Source: Chloroflexota bacterium (GTDB lineage Bacteria > Chloroflexota > Anaerolineae > 4572-78 > J111). From it: 10,944 nt of DNA. Position numbers and translations under genes: made by a program. Shown in pieces: positions 1 through 6,034 of the stretch. Position 1 is the first letter of the stretch. Every line of letters begins with the position of its first letter. Under the pieces are notes generated by a model. It was not told the DNA's origin. It did no database searches and worked only from the letters and a program-made list of their open reading frames with translations. The stretch spans positions 1-10,944 of the forward strand of contig RFJF01000026.1 of NCBI GenBank assembly GCA_003695455.1. The letters run 5' to 3'.

Positions 1-1241
1 GAAGATTTGATGGCATCGGCAAATGCTTCTTCCGCTTGCGGAAAAAGGTCCAGCCGGTAAGGGCGCGCCGCGTTGAGCTGGTTAAAGAATGGGATGAGCG
101 TCAGGTTTTCTGTGAATTCCGGCGAGGTTTGCAGCCAGGTTTTGGCCGGGTAGCGCCCCAGCCGGCGCGCCATCGGCACGGCGTAGCGGTCGCTGGTGGC
201 CCATTTCATAAATTCAAAGGCAGCATCTTTGTGCTGTGCCCCGTGGGGAATGAACAGCCCGCTGCTGCCCAGTACGCTGGCGCCGCTGTCACGGGCCGGC
301 GTTTTGGGCAACTCGGCCACACCCAACGGAAAATTGGGATTGGATGATTGAATCAGGTGGATGTCTTGAGATTCGCCAAAATACATTGAAATTTGCCCGT
401 TCAAAAATCCGGCCCGAACATCTTCGTAATCGCGGGGGCGGGTGCTGGGCCGGGGGCCAACGCCCTGAGCCACCAAATTGGTTACAAACCTCAGTGCATC
501 GGTGTTGGTTTCTGAATCCAGGGTAAAGGCAAAGCCGCTATCGGGATTATTTACCAGCACATCACCACCGGCGCCGGTAATCCAGGCATACACGTACCAC
601 GGATCGGTGGTGACCCCAAATCCGTGACGATTTTTGGCCGGGTCGGTGAGAGATTGCGCCGCCTGAGTCAGATAGCCAATGTCGTAATCACCGCCGGGGT
701 ATTCCAGCCCGGCCTCATCAAAGTGAGCCCGATTGTACAGCAACACCAGCGTGTAAACATCCAGCGGAACGCCGTAGTGCTGCCCCTGCCAGATGGTTTC
801 TGACAGCGCAGAAGGCAAAAACTGGGCAGTGACTTCCGGGTTGGTTTTGGCCCACTCGGCCCATTGGGTATCCAGCGGCTCGGCCAACTGCTGGCCGGCC
901 ATGGCGTACACGTGCCCCTGCACCACATCGGGCGGGATACCGCTGTTGACTGCCAGCTTCACTTTTTGAGGCATGCTTTCGCGGACAAAAGAGAAGATTT
1001 GCACCTCGATTTGGGGGTACATCTCCTCAAAATCGTCCACCATTTCCTCAAACAGTGTATTGTTGCGGGTAAAATCAAGGTCCAGCCAGACTTCCAGTGT
1101 AATGGGTTCCTGGCTGATGTTGGGGTTTCTGGGGGGAAGGCTGCCGGTGCTGCCCTCGGTGGTTTGCTGTCCGCCGGAGATGGACGGGTTGCAACCGGCC
1201 AGCAGCCACAGGGCCAGCAAAAATACAACAACTGGGCGCAT
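1..1241 (-). CDS. ABC transporter substrate-binding lipoprotein, sugar type (partial, C-terminus cut by window)
   Basis: Predicted extracellular, lipid-anchored solute-binding protein of the family 1 (MalE/UgpB-like) class, which captures sugars or sugar derivatives for an ABC importer. The reading frame is open from the ATG at 1241 to the window edge, 413 full codons. The N-terminus is a short hydrophobic signal ending in LLAGC, a lipobox with Cys at residue 17, followed by a Gly/Ser/Thr-rich linker. The mature part begins with ITLEVWLDLD, typical of the first strand of these proteins. Family-like segments follow: FEEMYPQIEVQ, PPDVVQGHVYAMAGQQLAEPLD, YGVPLDVYTLVLLYNRAHFDEAGL, and a late GSSGLFIPHGAQHKDAAFEF segment. 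The last residues seen (FPQAEEAFADAIKS) resemble the usual C-terminal helix, so perhaps 20-40 residues are missing. It starts 5 bp after the response regulator stop and is probably co-transcribed with it. No permease genes are visible. The actual ligand cannot be read from the sequence. Confidence 0.9.
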   Translation of the reverse strand, partial: MRPVVVFLLALWLLAGCNPSISGGQQTTEGSTGSLPPRNPNISQEPITLEVWLDLDFTRNNTLFEEMVDDFEEMYPQIEVQIFSFVRESMPQKVKLAVNSGIPPDVVQGHVYAMAGQQLAEPLDTQWAEWAKTNPEVTAQFLPSALSETIWQGQHYGVPLDVYTLVLLYNRAHFDEAGLEYPGGDYDIGYLTQAAQSLTDPAKNRHGFGVTTDPWYVYAWITGAGGDVLVNNPDSGFAFTLDSETNTDALRFVTNLVAQGVGPRPSTRPRDYEDVRAGFLNGQISMYFGESQDIHLIQSSNPNFPLGVAELPKTPARDSGASVLGSSGLFIPHGAQHKDAAFEFMKWATSDRYAVPMARRLGRYPAKTWLQTSPEFTENLTLIPFFNQLNAARPYRLDLFPQAEEAFADAIKS

Positions 1242-1246
1242 ACAAC

Positions 1247-1933
1247 TTATCCCGATGTGGTTATCCAGCCGCGGCGCACGGCGTGCATCACGGCCTCGGT
1301 ACGGGAACTGACGTTGAGTTTGGAGAAAATGTTGGACAGATGCGCCTGCACGGTGCGGTCGCTGATAAATAGTTCTTTGCCGATTTGTTTGTTGCTCAGG
1401 CCGCGCCCTACCAGCTTTAAAATATCGAGTTCGCGTTCGGTCAGGCCATCGTAATTATCCTGGTGTGATTGGGCCAACATCTCCGGCAACCCTTTACCGC
1501 TGGTAAACTGAGCCACCACTTTGCCGGTCACTTCCGGGGCCAGCGCCGATTGCCCCGCCGCCACGGTACGAATGGCCCGCACCAATTCCTCGATTTCTGC
1601 GGTTTTGAGCAGGTAACCGTTGGCGCCGGCCTGCAACAGGGCAAACACGTACTCGTCATCGTCGTGCGCTGTGAGCACCAGCACCCGCACGTTGGGATAG
1701 GTGGCTTTAATTTTTCGGGTGGCCTCAACGCCGGTCATTTTGGGCATCCGCACGTCCATAACCACCACATCCGGCTGAAGTTCGCCGGCCAGCCGCACGG
1801 CTTCTTCGCCGTCAGAGGCTTCGCCAACAATTTTCAGGTCCGGCTGCTGTTCCAGCAATTCGCGCGTGCCAGAGCGCACCACAGCGTGGTCATCGGCCAG
1901 CACCAGTCTGATTTCTTGTGTTCCAATTTCCAT
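1247..1933 (-). CDS. NarL/FixJ-family two-component response regulator (REC + LuxR-type HTH)
   Basis: Cytoplasmic DNA-binding response regulator of 228 residues, the usual length for the NarL/FixJ family. The receiver domain (about 8-125) has the acidic pair D14/D15, the phospho-acceptor D60 in VVVMDVRMP, T88 in VLVLTAH and the invariant K110 in YLLK. The LuxR-type helix-turn-helix spans about 163-225, with LTERELDILKLVGRGLSNKQ and DRTVQAHLSNIFSKL. The ATG at 1933 is chosen because a GAGAG ribosome binding site sits 5 nt upstream. In-frame TTG (1963) and ATG (1948) codons lie further upstream, but the receiver fold starts right after 1933. A good promoter precedes the gene, and a substrate-binding lipoprotein follows 5 bp after the stop. 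This suggests regulation linked to solute uptake. No cognate kinase is adjacent; the kinase at 6026-7870 already has its own receiver neighbour. Confidence 0.93.
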   Translation of the reverse strand: MEIGTQEIRLVLADDHAVVRSGTRELLEQQPDLKIVGEASDGEEAVRLAGELQPDVVVMDVRMPKMTGVEATRKIKATYPNVRVLVLTAHDDDEYVFALLQAGANGYLLKTAEIEELVRAIRTVAAGQSALAPEVTGKVVAQFTSGKGLPEMLAQSHQDNYDGLTERELDILKLVGRGLSNKQIGKELFISDRTVQAHLSNIFSKLNVSSRTEAVMHAVRRGWITTSG

Positions 1934-1969
1934 AAATCTCTCAACCATCCAATATTTGTTCAAAGCCTG

Positions 1970-1997
1970 ATTATACCATTTTCAATTAGAGTGACAA
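1970..1997 (-). promoter_or_regulatory. Sigma70-type promoter of the response regulator/solute-binding operon
   Basis: On the minus strand a TTGTCA -35 element (1992-1997) and a perfect TATAAT -10 element (1970-1975) are separated by 16 bp. Transcription would start near 1963, giving a leader of about 30 nt before the ATG at 1933. This also argues against the upstream TTG codon at 1963 as the start. It lies just downstream of the terminator of the preceding minus-strand gene, so the operon is likely to be independently transcribed. Confidence 0.7.
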
Positions 1998-2003
1998 AGC
2001 CCG

Positions 2004-2049
2004 CTTCATTAAATAAACACACCCAAAACGGCGGTGCGTTTTGGGTGTG
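2004..2049 (-). terminator. Intrinsic terminator of the DUF5684-like gene
   Basis: A perfect 13-bp inverted repeat (arms 2018-2030 and 2037-2049, CACACCCAAAACG and its complement) encloses a 6-nt loop. On the minus strand the stem is followed by a T-rich run, TTTATTTAAT. It lies about 40 bp past the stop of the gene at 2090-2506. On the plus strand no T run follows, so it should act in one direction only. It separates this gene from the downstream response regulator operon. Confidence 0.88.
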
Positions 2050-2089
2050 GCGGCTTGAATTTTACTGGCGGGTAACCGGATGGCCGGCG

Positions 2090-2506
2090 CTAAACCACCG
2101 ACGGCCCCTGATATTCCGCATCGCCAAAGCCCAGCACCAAAAATCCAATGCCGTTCAGCAGGAACAACAGAATAATTCCGTAAACAATGGGGTCTTTGCC
2201 AAACGATTTGGCAATATCCATGCACACAATAATCCACGCTACAATGTTTACAAACGGCACCAGCAGCAACACCAGCCACCAACCGGGGCGACCCACCATT
2301 TGCAACACCACGTACACGTTGTAAATGGGAATCAATGACGCCCAGCCGGGGTATCCGGCTTTGGTAAACACCTTCCAGAAGCCCACAATCAAAATGACGA
2401 TCAGCGCCAGCCACACAACAAACATGCAGCCGGTCATCACCAGCGCCAGGGTTTGGTCCGCGCCGTCTGATTGCTGAAACGCCGATGCGAAAAATAGATG
2501 TAACAT
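2090..2506 (-). CDS. Small multi-pass membrane protein, DUF5684-like
   Basis: A 138-residue integral membrane protein of unknown function. The sequence shows four hydrophobic segments, at about 21-44, 58-70, 76-97 and 104-126. The conserved-looking core includes FTKAGYPGWASLIPIYNVY (about 47-65), a GRPGWWLVLLLVPFVN segment (72-87), DIAKSFGK (97-104) and a C-terminal LGFGDAEYQGP. This pattern matches small bacterial proteins described as DUF5684, often mislabelled as signal peptidase I; the catalytic Ser/Lys motifs of that enzyme are absent here. The ATG at 2506 is supported by a strong GGAGG site 7 nt upstream. The gene appears to be monocistronic, with its own promoter and terminator, and is divergent from the HAD gene. 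Family recall is from memory, and no biochemical role can be inferred. Confidence 0.85.
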   Translation of the reverse strand: MLHLFFASAFQQSDGADQTLALVMTGCMFVVWLALIVILIVGFWKVFTKAGYPGWASLIPIYNVYVVLQMVGRPGWWLVLLLVPFVNIVAWIIVCMDIAKSFGKDPIVYGIILLFLLNGIGFLVLGFGDAEYQGPSVV

Positions 2507-2541
2507 AGTTTTGCCTCCGTTGCTAAATTTAACCCTGTTTC

Positions 2542-2550
2542 ACTATACCA
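2542..2550 (-). promoter_or_regulatory. Extended -10 promoter of the DUF5684-like gene
   Basis: The minus strand carries TGGTATAGT, an extended -10 element (TG at 2549-2550, TATAGT at 2542-2547), about 36 bp upstream of the start codon. No good -35 hexamer is seen at the expected distance, which fits the extended -10 type. The leader would be about 30 nt and contains the GGAGG ribosome binding site. Confidence 0.5.
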
Positions 2551-2628
2551 CATACTAAACATAATTGGTAGTTTACCGCAAAAAAACAGATAATTATCGC
2601 ACGCAACGCCGCCCTCTTCCGGTGGGGT

Positions 2629-2656
2629 TTGTGGCTGCGTCACTCGGTGGTACAAT
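2629..2656 (+). promoter_or_regulatory. Candidate promoter of the HAD/GH-like/DUF2085 unit
   Basis: TACAAT at 2651-2656 is preceded directly by TGG (2648-2650), giving an extended -10 element. A weak TTGTGG -35 lies at 2629-2634 with a 16-bp spacer. Transcription would start near 2662, about 30 nt before the GTG start at 2694. The divergent extended -10 element for the minus-strand gene is about 100 bp away in the same 187-bp intergenic region. Confidence 0.45.
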
Positions 2657-2693
2657 ACCTGCAAATTTTACAATCAGGAAAGCGCATTCACCC

Positions 2694-3401
2694 GTGACCA
2701 ATCCGCAATTTGAGGCCATTATTTTTGACCACGACGGCACGCTTGTTGATACCGAAAGCCCGGATTTTGAGGCCTGCACCATTCTCTGCCGCGAACAGGG
2801 CATTGAACTTTCGCTTGAATACTGGGCCGAAAACATTGTAGGCCACATGGACGGCTACACCACCTTGTTCAACGAGCAGCTTCACCCCGCCAATCCGCAC
2901 TTCACGCTGGACAACATGTGGCAGCGCTTGCACCAACTGTGGGAAAAAACGCTGGAACACACTCAATTGATGCCCGGGGTTGAAACCTTGCTGCCCCACT
3001 TGCGTAAAGAAGGGTACAAAATGGGTGTGGCTACCGCCGCCGACCGCGATTGGGCCAATCGCTGGCTGACCCGTTTTAATTTGCTGCCCTATTTTCAAAC
3101 GGTTGCCACCGGTCAGGATGTGACCCGCAACAAACCCGCCCCGGACGTGTATCTGCTGGCGGCGGAATTGCTGGGGGCAAACCCGGCCCGCTGTCTGGTA
3201 TTTGAAGATTCAGTGGCCGGAGCCAGCTCGGCCCGCGCCGCCGGAATGACCGTTGTTGCGGTGCCCAGCCCCATCACCCAAAGCCTTGATTTCAGCGTGG
3301 CCAACCACACAATTTCCGGATTGCAGAACGTGTCGGCAGCCTGGATTGAGCAATTGGCCCGCACTGTATTTGGCAACGGCCAACAAAATTTGGGAGATTG
3401 A
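2694..3401 (+). CDS. HAD-superfamily hydrolase, subfamily IA (beta-phosphoglucomutase/phosphatase-like)
   Basis: Cytoplasmic HAD enzyme of 235 residues, a normal size for subfamily IA members such as phosphoglycolate phosphatase, sugar-phosphate phosphatases and beta-phosphoglucomutase. Motif I is FDHDGTLVDTE with nucleophile D12 and acid/base D14. Motif II is T114 in GVATAADRD, motif III is K147 in TRNKPAPDVY, and motif IV is E171/D172 in CLVFEDSVAG. A helical cap lies between motif I and about residue 95. The GTG at 2694 is favoured because an open frame running back to a TTG at 2565 would start upstream of the predicted transcription start. The ribosome binding site (AGGA around 2676-2679) is rather far from the GTG, so the exact start is uncertain. 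The next gene begins 4 bp after the stop, which strongly suggests translational coupling. The substrate is unknown; a sugar phosphate would fit the neighbour. Confidence 0.9.
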   Translation: MTNPQFEAIIFDHDGTLVDTESPDFEACTILCREQGIELSLEYWAENIVGHMDGYTTLFNEQLHPANPHFTLDNMWQRLHQLWEKTLEHTQLMPGVETLLPHLRKEGYKMGVATAADRDWANRWLTRFNLLPYFQTVATGQDVTRNKPAPDVYLLAAELLGANPARCLVFEDSVAGASSARAAGMTVVAVPSPITQSLDFSVANHTISGLQNVSAAWIEQLARTVFGNGQQNLGD

Positions 3402-3405
3402 TAAA

Positions 3406-5274
3406 ATGTCAACATATTTTGAAAGCACGCAACTTCCGGTTTTTGCGGCAGAATTTGATTATTTCAGAATTGCCCCGGAGCGCCGCCACCTGTTGCTGGC
3501 CCGGCTGGCCCAACTGGGCGTCAACGCCGTCACGCTGACCGTGCCGTGGAATTTTCACCAGCTTGACGAGCAAACCGTTGATTTTAGCGGCGCTACCAAC
3601 CCGCGCCGCAATCTGCTGGCGGTACTCAACCTGTGCGCCGAATTGCAGCTTCCCTGCGTACTCAAACCCGGCCCGTTCTGCCAAAACAACGGTATTTTAA
3701 ACGACGGCCTGCCCCACTGGCTGGCCGGGCTAACCGCCGCCGACAAGCCCCTGTACGCCGCCGCCCAAATTTGGTTCGATGGGTTGACCCGCGCTGTGCG
3801 GCAGATGGCGTGGCCCAACGGCCCCATCATCGCCCTGAGTCTTGATTTTGGCGCAACCGGCAGCAGCCCGGCCCTCAGCCGCCAGCTCACCGAGGTCAAC
3901 TGGCCCATCTGGCTGCGCAAGCGCTACCCCGATGTTGCGGCACTGAACGCCGCCTACGGCAGCAACTACCGCTCCATCAGCGAGGTTGAATTTCCCCAGC
4001 CGGAGCCGGGCGATGACTCCGATTCGCCGCAGCAGGCCGATGCGCAGGAATTTTTGCGCCGGGTGCAGCAGGCCACCCACAACCGCTACCGCCAAATGCT
4101 GGCCGATGCCGGCTGGCAGACACCCATTTATCCGCTTGACCCCGAACAGGCGGGAGATTTGCCCGCGCTGGTTGAACAGTCACTTCCGGATTTTGCCGGC
4201 TGGGCCGAACCCTTCGCGCCCGACGTTTTCTACAACTTGCGGCAGCCGTTGCAAATCAACGTCAACCCGCCCGATGTTGGCTCGGCGCCCACGTGGGCCG
4301 GGCGCGCGCCCATCCGGGCCGACGGCTGGCTGCGGCGCAGTTTTTGGGCCATCCGGCAGCAGCTTTGGCAGCACCGGCTGTCCGCGACAGGCGCAACCGG
4401 CGACGCGCCGTGCGTTATTCCCATCCCGCAGGGCGGAATCATCACCGCCGCGCGCGACGTGCCGGCAAAAATTCCGCTGGAAACCGGCCACAAACCGGTG
4501 GCCTTCCGGCTGGCAGCCTGCGGTGAATTGACCATCGCCCCAAATTTTAAAGCCGCCCGCGGGCGGCTGAGCGGCCCGTTTGTTACGGAAGATGAACAGG
4601 GGCAGACCGATTTTGTGCTGTATCTGGCAGACCCCAAACTCCCGCTGGATGGATTTGCCGCCGATTATTTGCGCCGGCTGCTGGCGGCGCAAACGTCTGC
4701 GCTGTCCGACGTTGCGGCCAACCTGCGTGAGTTGGCCACTGCCCTTTCGCCGCGCAGCCAGGCGGCCCCATCCCCCAAAAAACCGGCCCGCACGCCGTTT
4801 GCCATTGCCGAAGCCCGGCGCGGCCTGAGCAACGCTGAAGCCGCGCTGCAAAAAGCCGCCGCCGCCATCGGGGGGCTGGATGCCGGGTTTGAAACCATTT
4901 TGGGCGACGAACGGCAAGCGCTCACTCCGGCCCAGGCTGACGCCGATTACATCAGCCCGGATTTGTTCAGGGGCGCAGCTCGTGAAACCGCGCGCCGGGT
5001 AGCGGACCGGTGTCAAAAAATTGCGGCCGGGCTGGAAGCCGCCGCCGCAAAGCTGCGGGCTGCGGAAACCAACCCGCTGACCACAGACAGCTACCGGGAG
5101 CAGTATCAAAGCGCTGTATCTGCCGCCCAAAGCGGCGGCGAATCGCTACTGGAGATTGTATCCGAGTTTCGGCAGGCTATTGCCGCCGGAGAACTACCAC
5201 GCCTAACGTGGCGCGTTCACCATCGGGTGCAATCGCTGGCCAGCCAGTTGCGCCGGGGTGTGTTACGCCGTTAA
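3406..5274 (+). CDS. GH35/GH42-like (beta-galactosidase-like) protein with degraded catalytic signatures and long helical C-terminus
   Basis: A 622-residue protein without a signal peptide. Residues about 10-330 resemble the GH35/GH42 TIM barrel: VFAAEFDYFR (12-21, compare GEFHYFR in GH35), LGVNAVTLTVPWNFHQ (37-52), VLKPGPF (85-91), GLPHWL (101-106), GPIIAL (139-144), and a GH42/GH35-like WLRKRYPDVAALNAAYGSNY segment (169-188). The barrel motifs lack the expected catalytic positions: the usual AEW after RPGPY is replaced by CQNNG, and the acid/base segment normally read as VENEYG is LDFGATG. No clear nucleophile motif (E followed by GWFxxWG) is present. Residues 325-416 may be a beta domain. 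Residues about 417-622 are Ala/Arg/Glu-rich and predicted helical, with a Pro/Lys linker at about 448-464. The ATG at 3406 has GGGAG 9 nt upstream, overlapping the end of the HAD gene. It may be a pseudoenzyme or a binding protein, or an enzyme with relocated residues. Confidence 0.72.
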   Translation: MSTYFESTQLPVFAAEFDYFRIAPERRHLLLARLAQLGVNAVTLTVPWNFHQLDEQTVDFSGATNPRRNLLAVLNLCAELQLPCVLKPGPFCQNNGILNDGLPHWLAGLTAADKPLYAAAQIWFDGLTRAVRQMAWPNGPIIALSLDFGATGSSPALSRQLTEVNWPIWLRKRYPDVAALNAAYGSNYRSISEVEFPQPEPGDDSDSPQQADAQEFLRRVQQATHNRYRQMLADAGWQTPIYPLDPEQAGDLPALVEQSLPDFAGWAEPFAPDVFYNLRQPLQINVNPPDVGSAPTWAGRAPIRADGWLRRSFWAIRQQLWQHRLSATGATGDAPCVIPIPQGGIITAARDVPAKIPLETGHKPVAFRLAACGELTIAPNFKAARGRLSGPFVTEDEQGQTDFVLYLADPKLPLDGFAADYLRRLLAAQTSALSDVAANLRELATALSPRSQAAPSPKKPARTPFAIAEARRGLSNAEAALQKAAAAIGGLDAGFETILGDERQALTPAQADADYISPDLFRGAARETARRVADRCQKIAAGLEAAAAKLRAAETNPLTTDSYREQYQSAVSAAQSGGESLLEIVSEFRQAIAAGELPRLTWRVHHRVQSLASQLRRGVLRR

Positions 5275-5299
5275 TTCTTTTCGTAATAATCGGGGGGAT

Positions 5300-6034
5300 A
5301 TGCAAACCACACAACCACAACCTGACCCAATAACCCAATTCAGCCACCGGGTGGGCCGGTGGGTTGAATATTTGGTACTGGTGTTGGCCCGGCACTGGCT
5401 GTGGCTGACTAACGGCGCCATGCTCATGTACGTGGGGCTGCCGTTTTTGGCGCCGTGGCTGCTGGCTAACGGACACACCACAGCGGCCAACACCATTTAC
5501 CGGTTGTACAGCTACGCCTGCCACCAGATTCCGTCGCGGGCCTACTACGTGGCCGGCGAGCAGGTGGCTCTGTGCCACCGGGACGTGGCTATTTACGGCA
5601 CGCTGCTGTTTGGGGGGTTGGCTTTTGGGCTGGTTCGGCGCAGGCTCAAACCGCTGGCCGGGCGCTGGTATCTGCTGCTGATTTTGCCAATGGCGCTGGA
5701 CGGCGGCTTGCAACTGGTCAGCGAGGCCGGCGACGTTGTGCCGCCGGTGCTGGTATCGGTGGTGGGGCTGGCAGCGCTGGCGGGGCTGGCCCTGTTTTTG
5801 CATCGCAGCGAGCGGTTGGACTGGCCGTGGTGGGTGGTGTTGGGCAGCACACTGCTCGGCCTGAGTTACGTGCAATTCATTGGCCCCTACCACAGCAATG
5901 TTTACCGCCGCACGCTCACCGGTTTTCTGTTCGGCTTTGCCACCGTGTGGCTGGCCTACCCGTATCTGGAAGAATCGTTCCGCGACATCAAAACGTTTCA
6001 GGCCCAAAAGCTGGGGCGGGCCAACTCAAATTGA
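5300..6034 (+). CDS. DUF2085 multi-pass membrane protein
   Basis: A 244-residue integral membrane protein. The signature stretch YRLYSYACHQIPSR (67-80) followed by GEQVALCHRDVAIYGTLLFG (86-105), and the later RRTLTGFLFG (203-212), match what I recall of the DUF2085 family. Its function is unknown. Two Cys-His pairs, C74/H75 and C92/H93, sit near membrane boundaries and could bind metal or form a disulfide; this is inference. Hydrophobic segments lie at about 38-56, 98-113, 123-140, 149-167, 176-196 and 206-222. The ATG at 5300 follows a G6 run, a plausible though close ribosome binding site. It begins 25 bp after the GH-like gene and probably belongs to the same transcript. Its stop overlaps the convergent histidine kinase gene. 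Confidence 0.87.
   Translation: MQTTQPQPDPITQFSHRVGRWVEYLVLVLARHWLWLTNGAMLMYVGLPFLAPWLLANGHTTAANTIYRLYSYACHQIPSRAYYVAGEQVALCHRDVAIYGTLLFGGLAFGLVRRRLKPLAGRWYLLLILPMALDGGLQLVSEAGDVVPPVLVSVVGLAALAGLALFLHRSERLDWPWWVVLGSTLLGLSYVQFIGPYHSNVYRRTLTGFLFGFATVWLAYPYLEESFRDIKTFQAQKLGRANSN

Noticed and set aside
1469-2338. Open frame of 289 codons on the plus strand
   Set aside because: It runs antisense across the response regulator, the terminator hairpin and the DUF5684-like gene. Its His/Gln-rich composition shows no domain, and the minus-strand genes here are clearly real.
2565-2693. N-terminal extension of the HAD protein from the TTG at 2565
   Set aside because: The 43 extra residues have no HAD-like content, the extension overlaps the predicted promoter, and motif I sits at the normal distance from the GTG at 2694.
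4180-5130. Long open frame of 316 codons on the minus strand inside the GH-like gene
   Set aside because: It is Gly/Arg/Gln-rich with no domain-like pattern and lies opposite a plus-strand gene with a recognisable fold, a good ribosome binding site and operon spacing. It is an antisense shadow of GC-rich coding DNA.
5177-6007. Open frame of 276 codons on the minus strand opposite DUF2085
   Set aside because: Its Gln/Pro/His-rich composition has no recognisable domain and mirrors the hydrophobic plus-strand protein.
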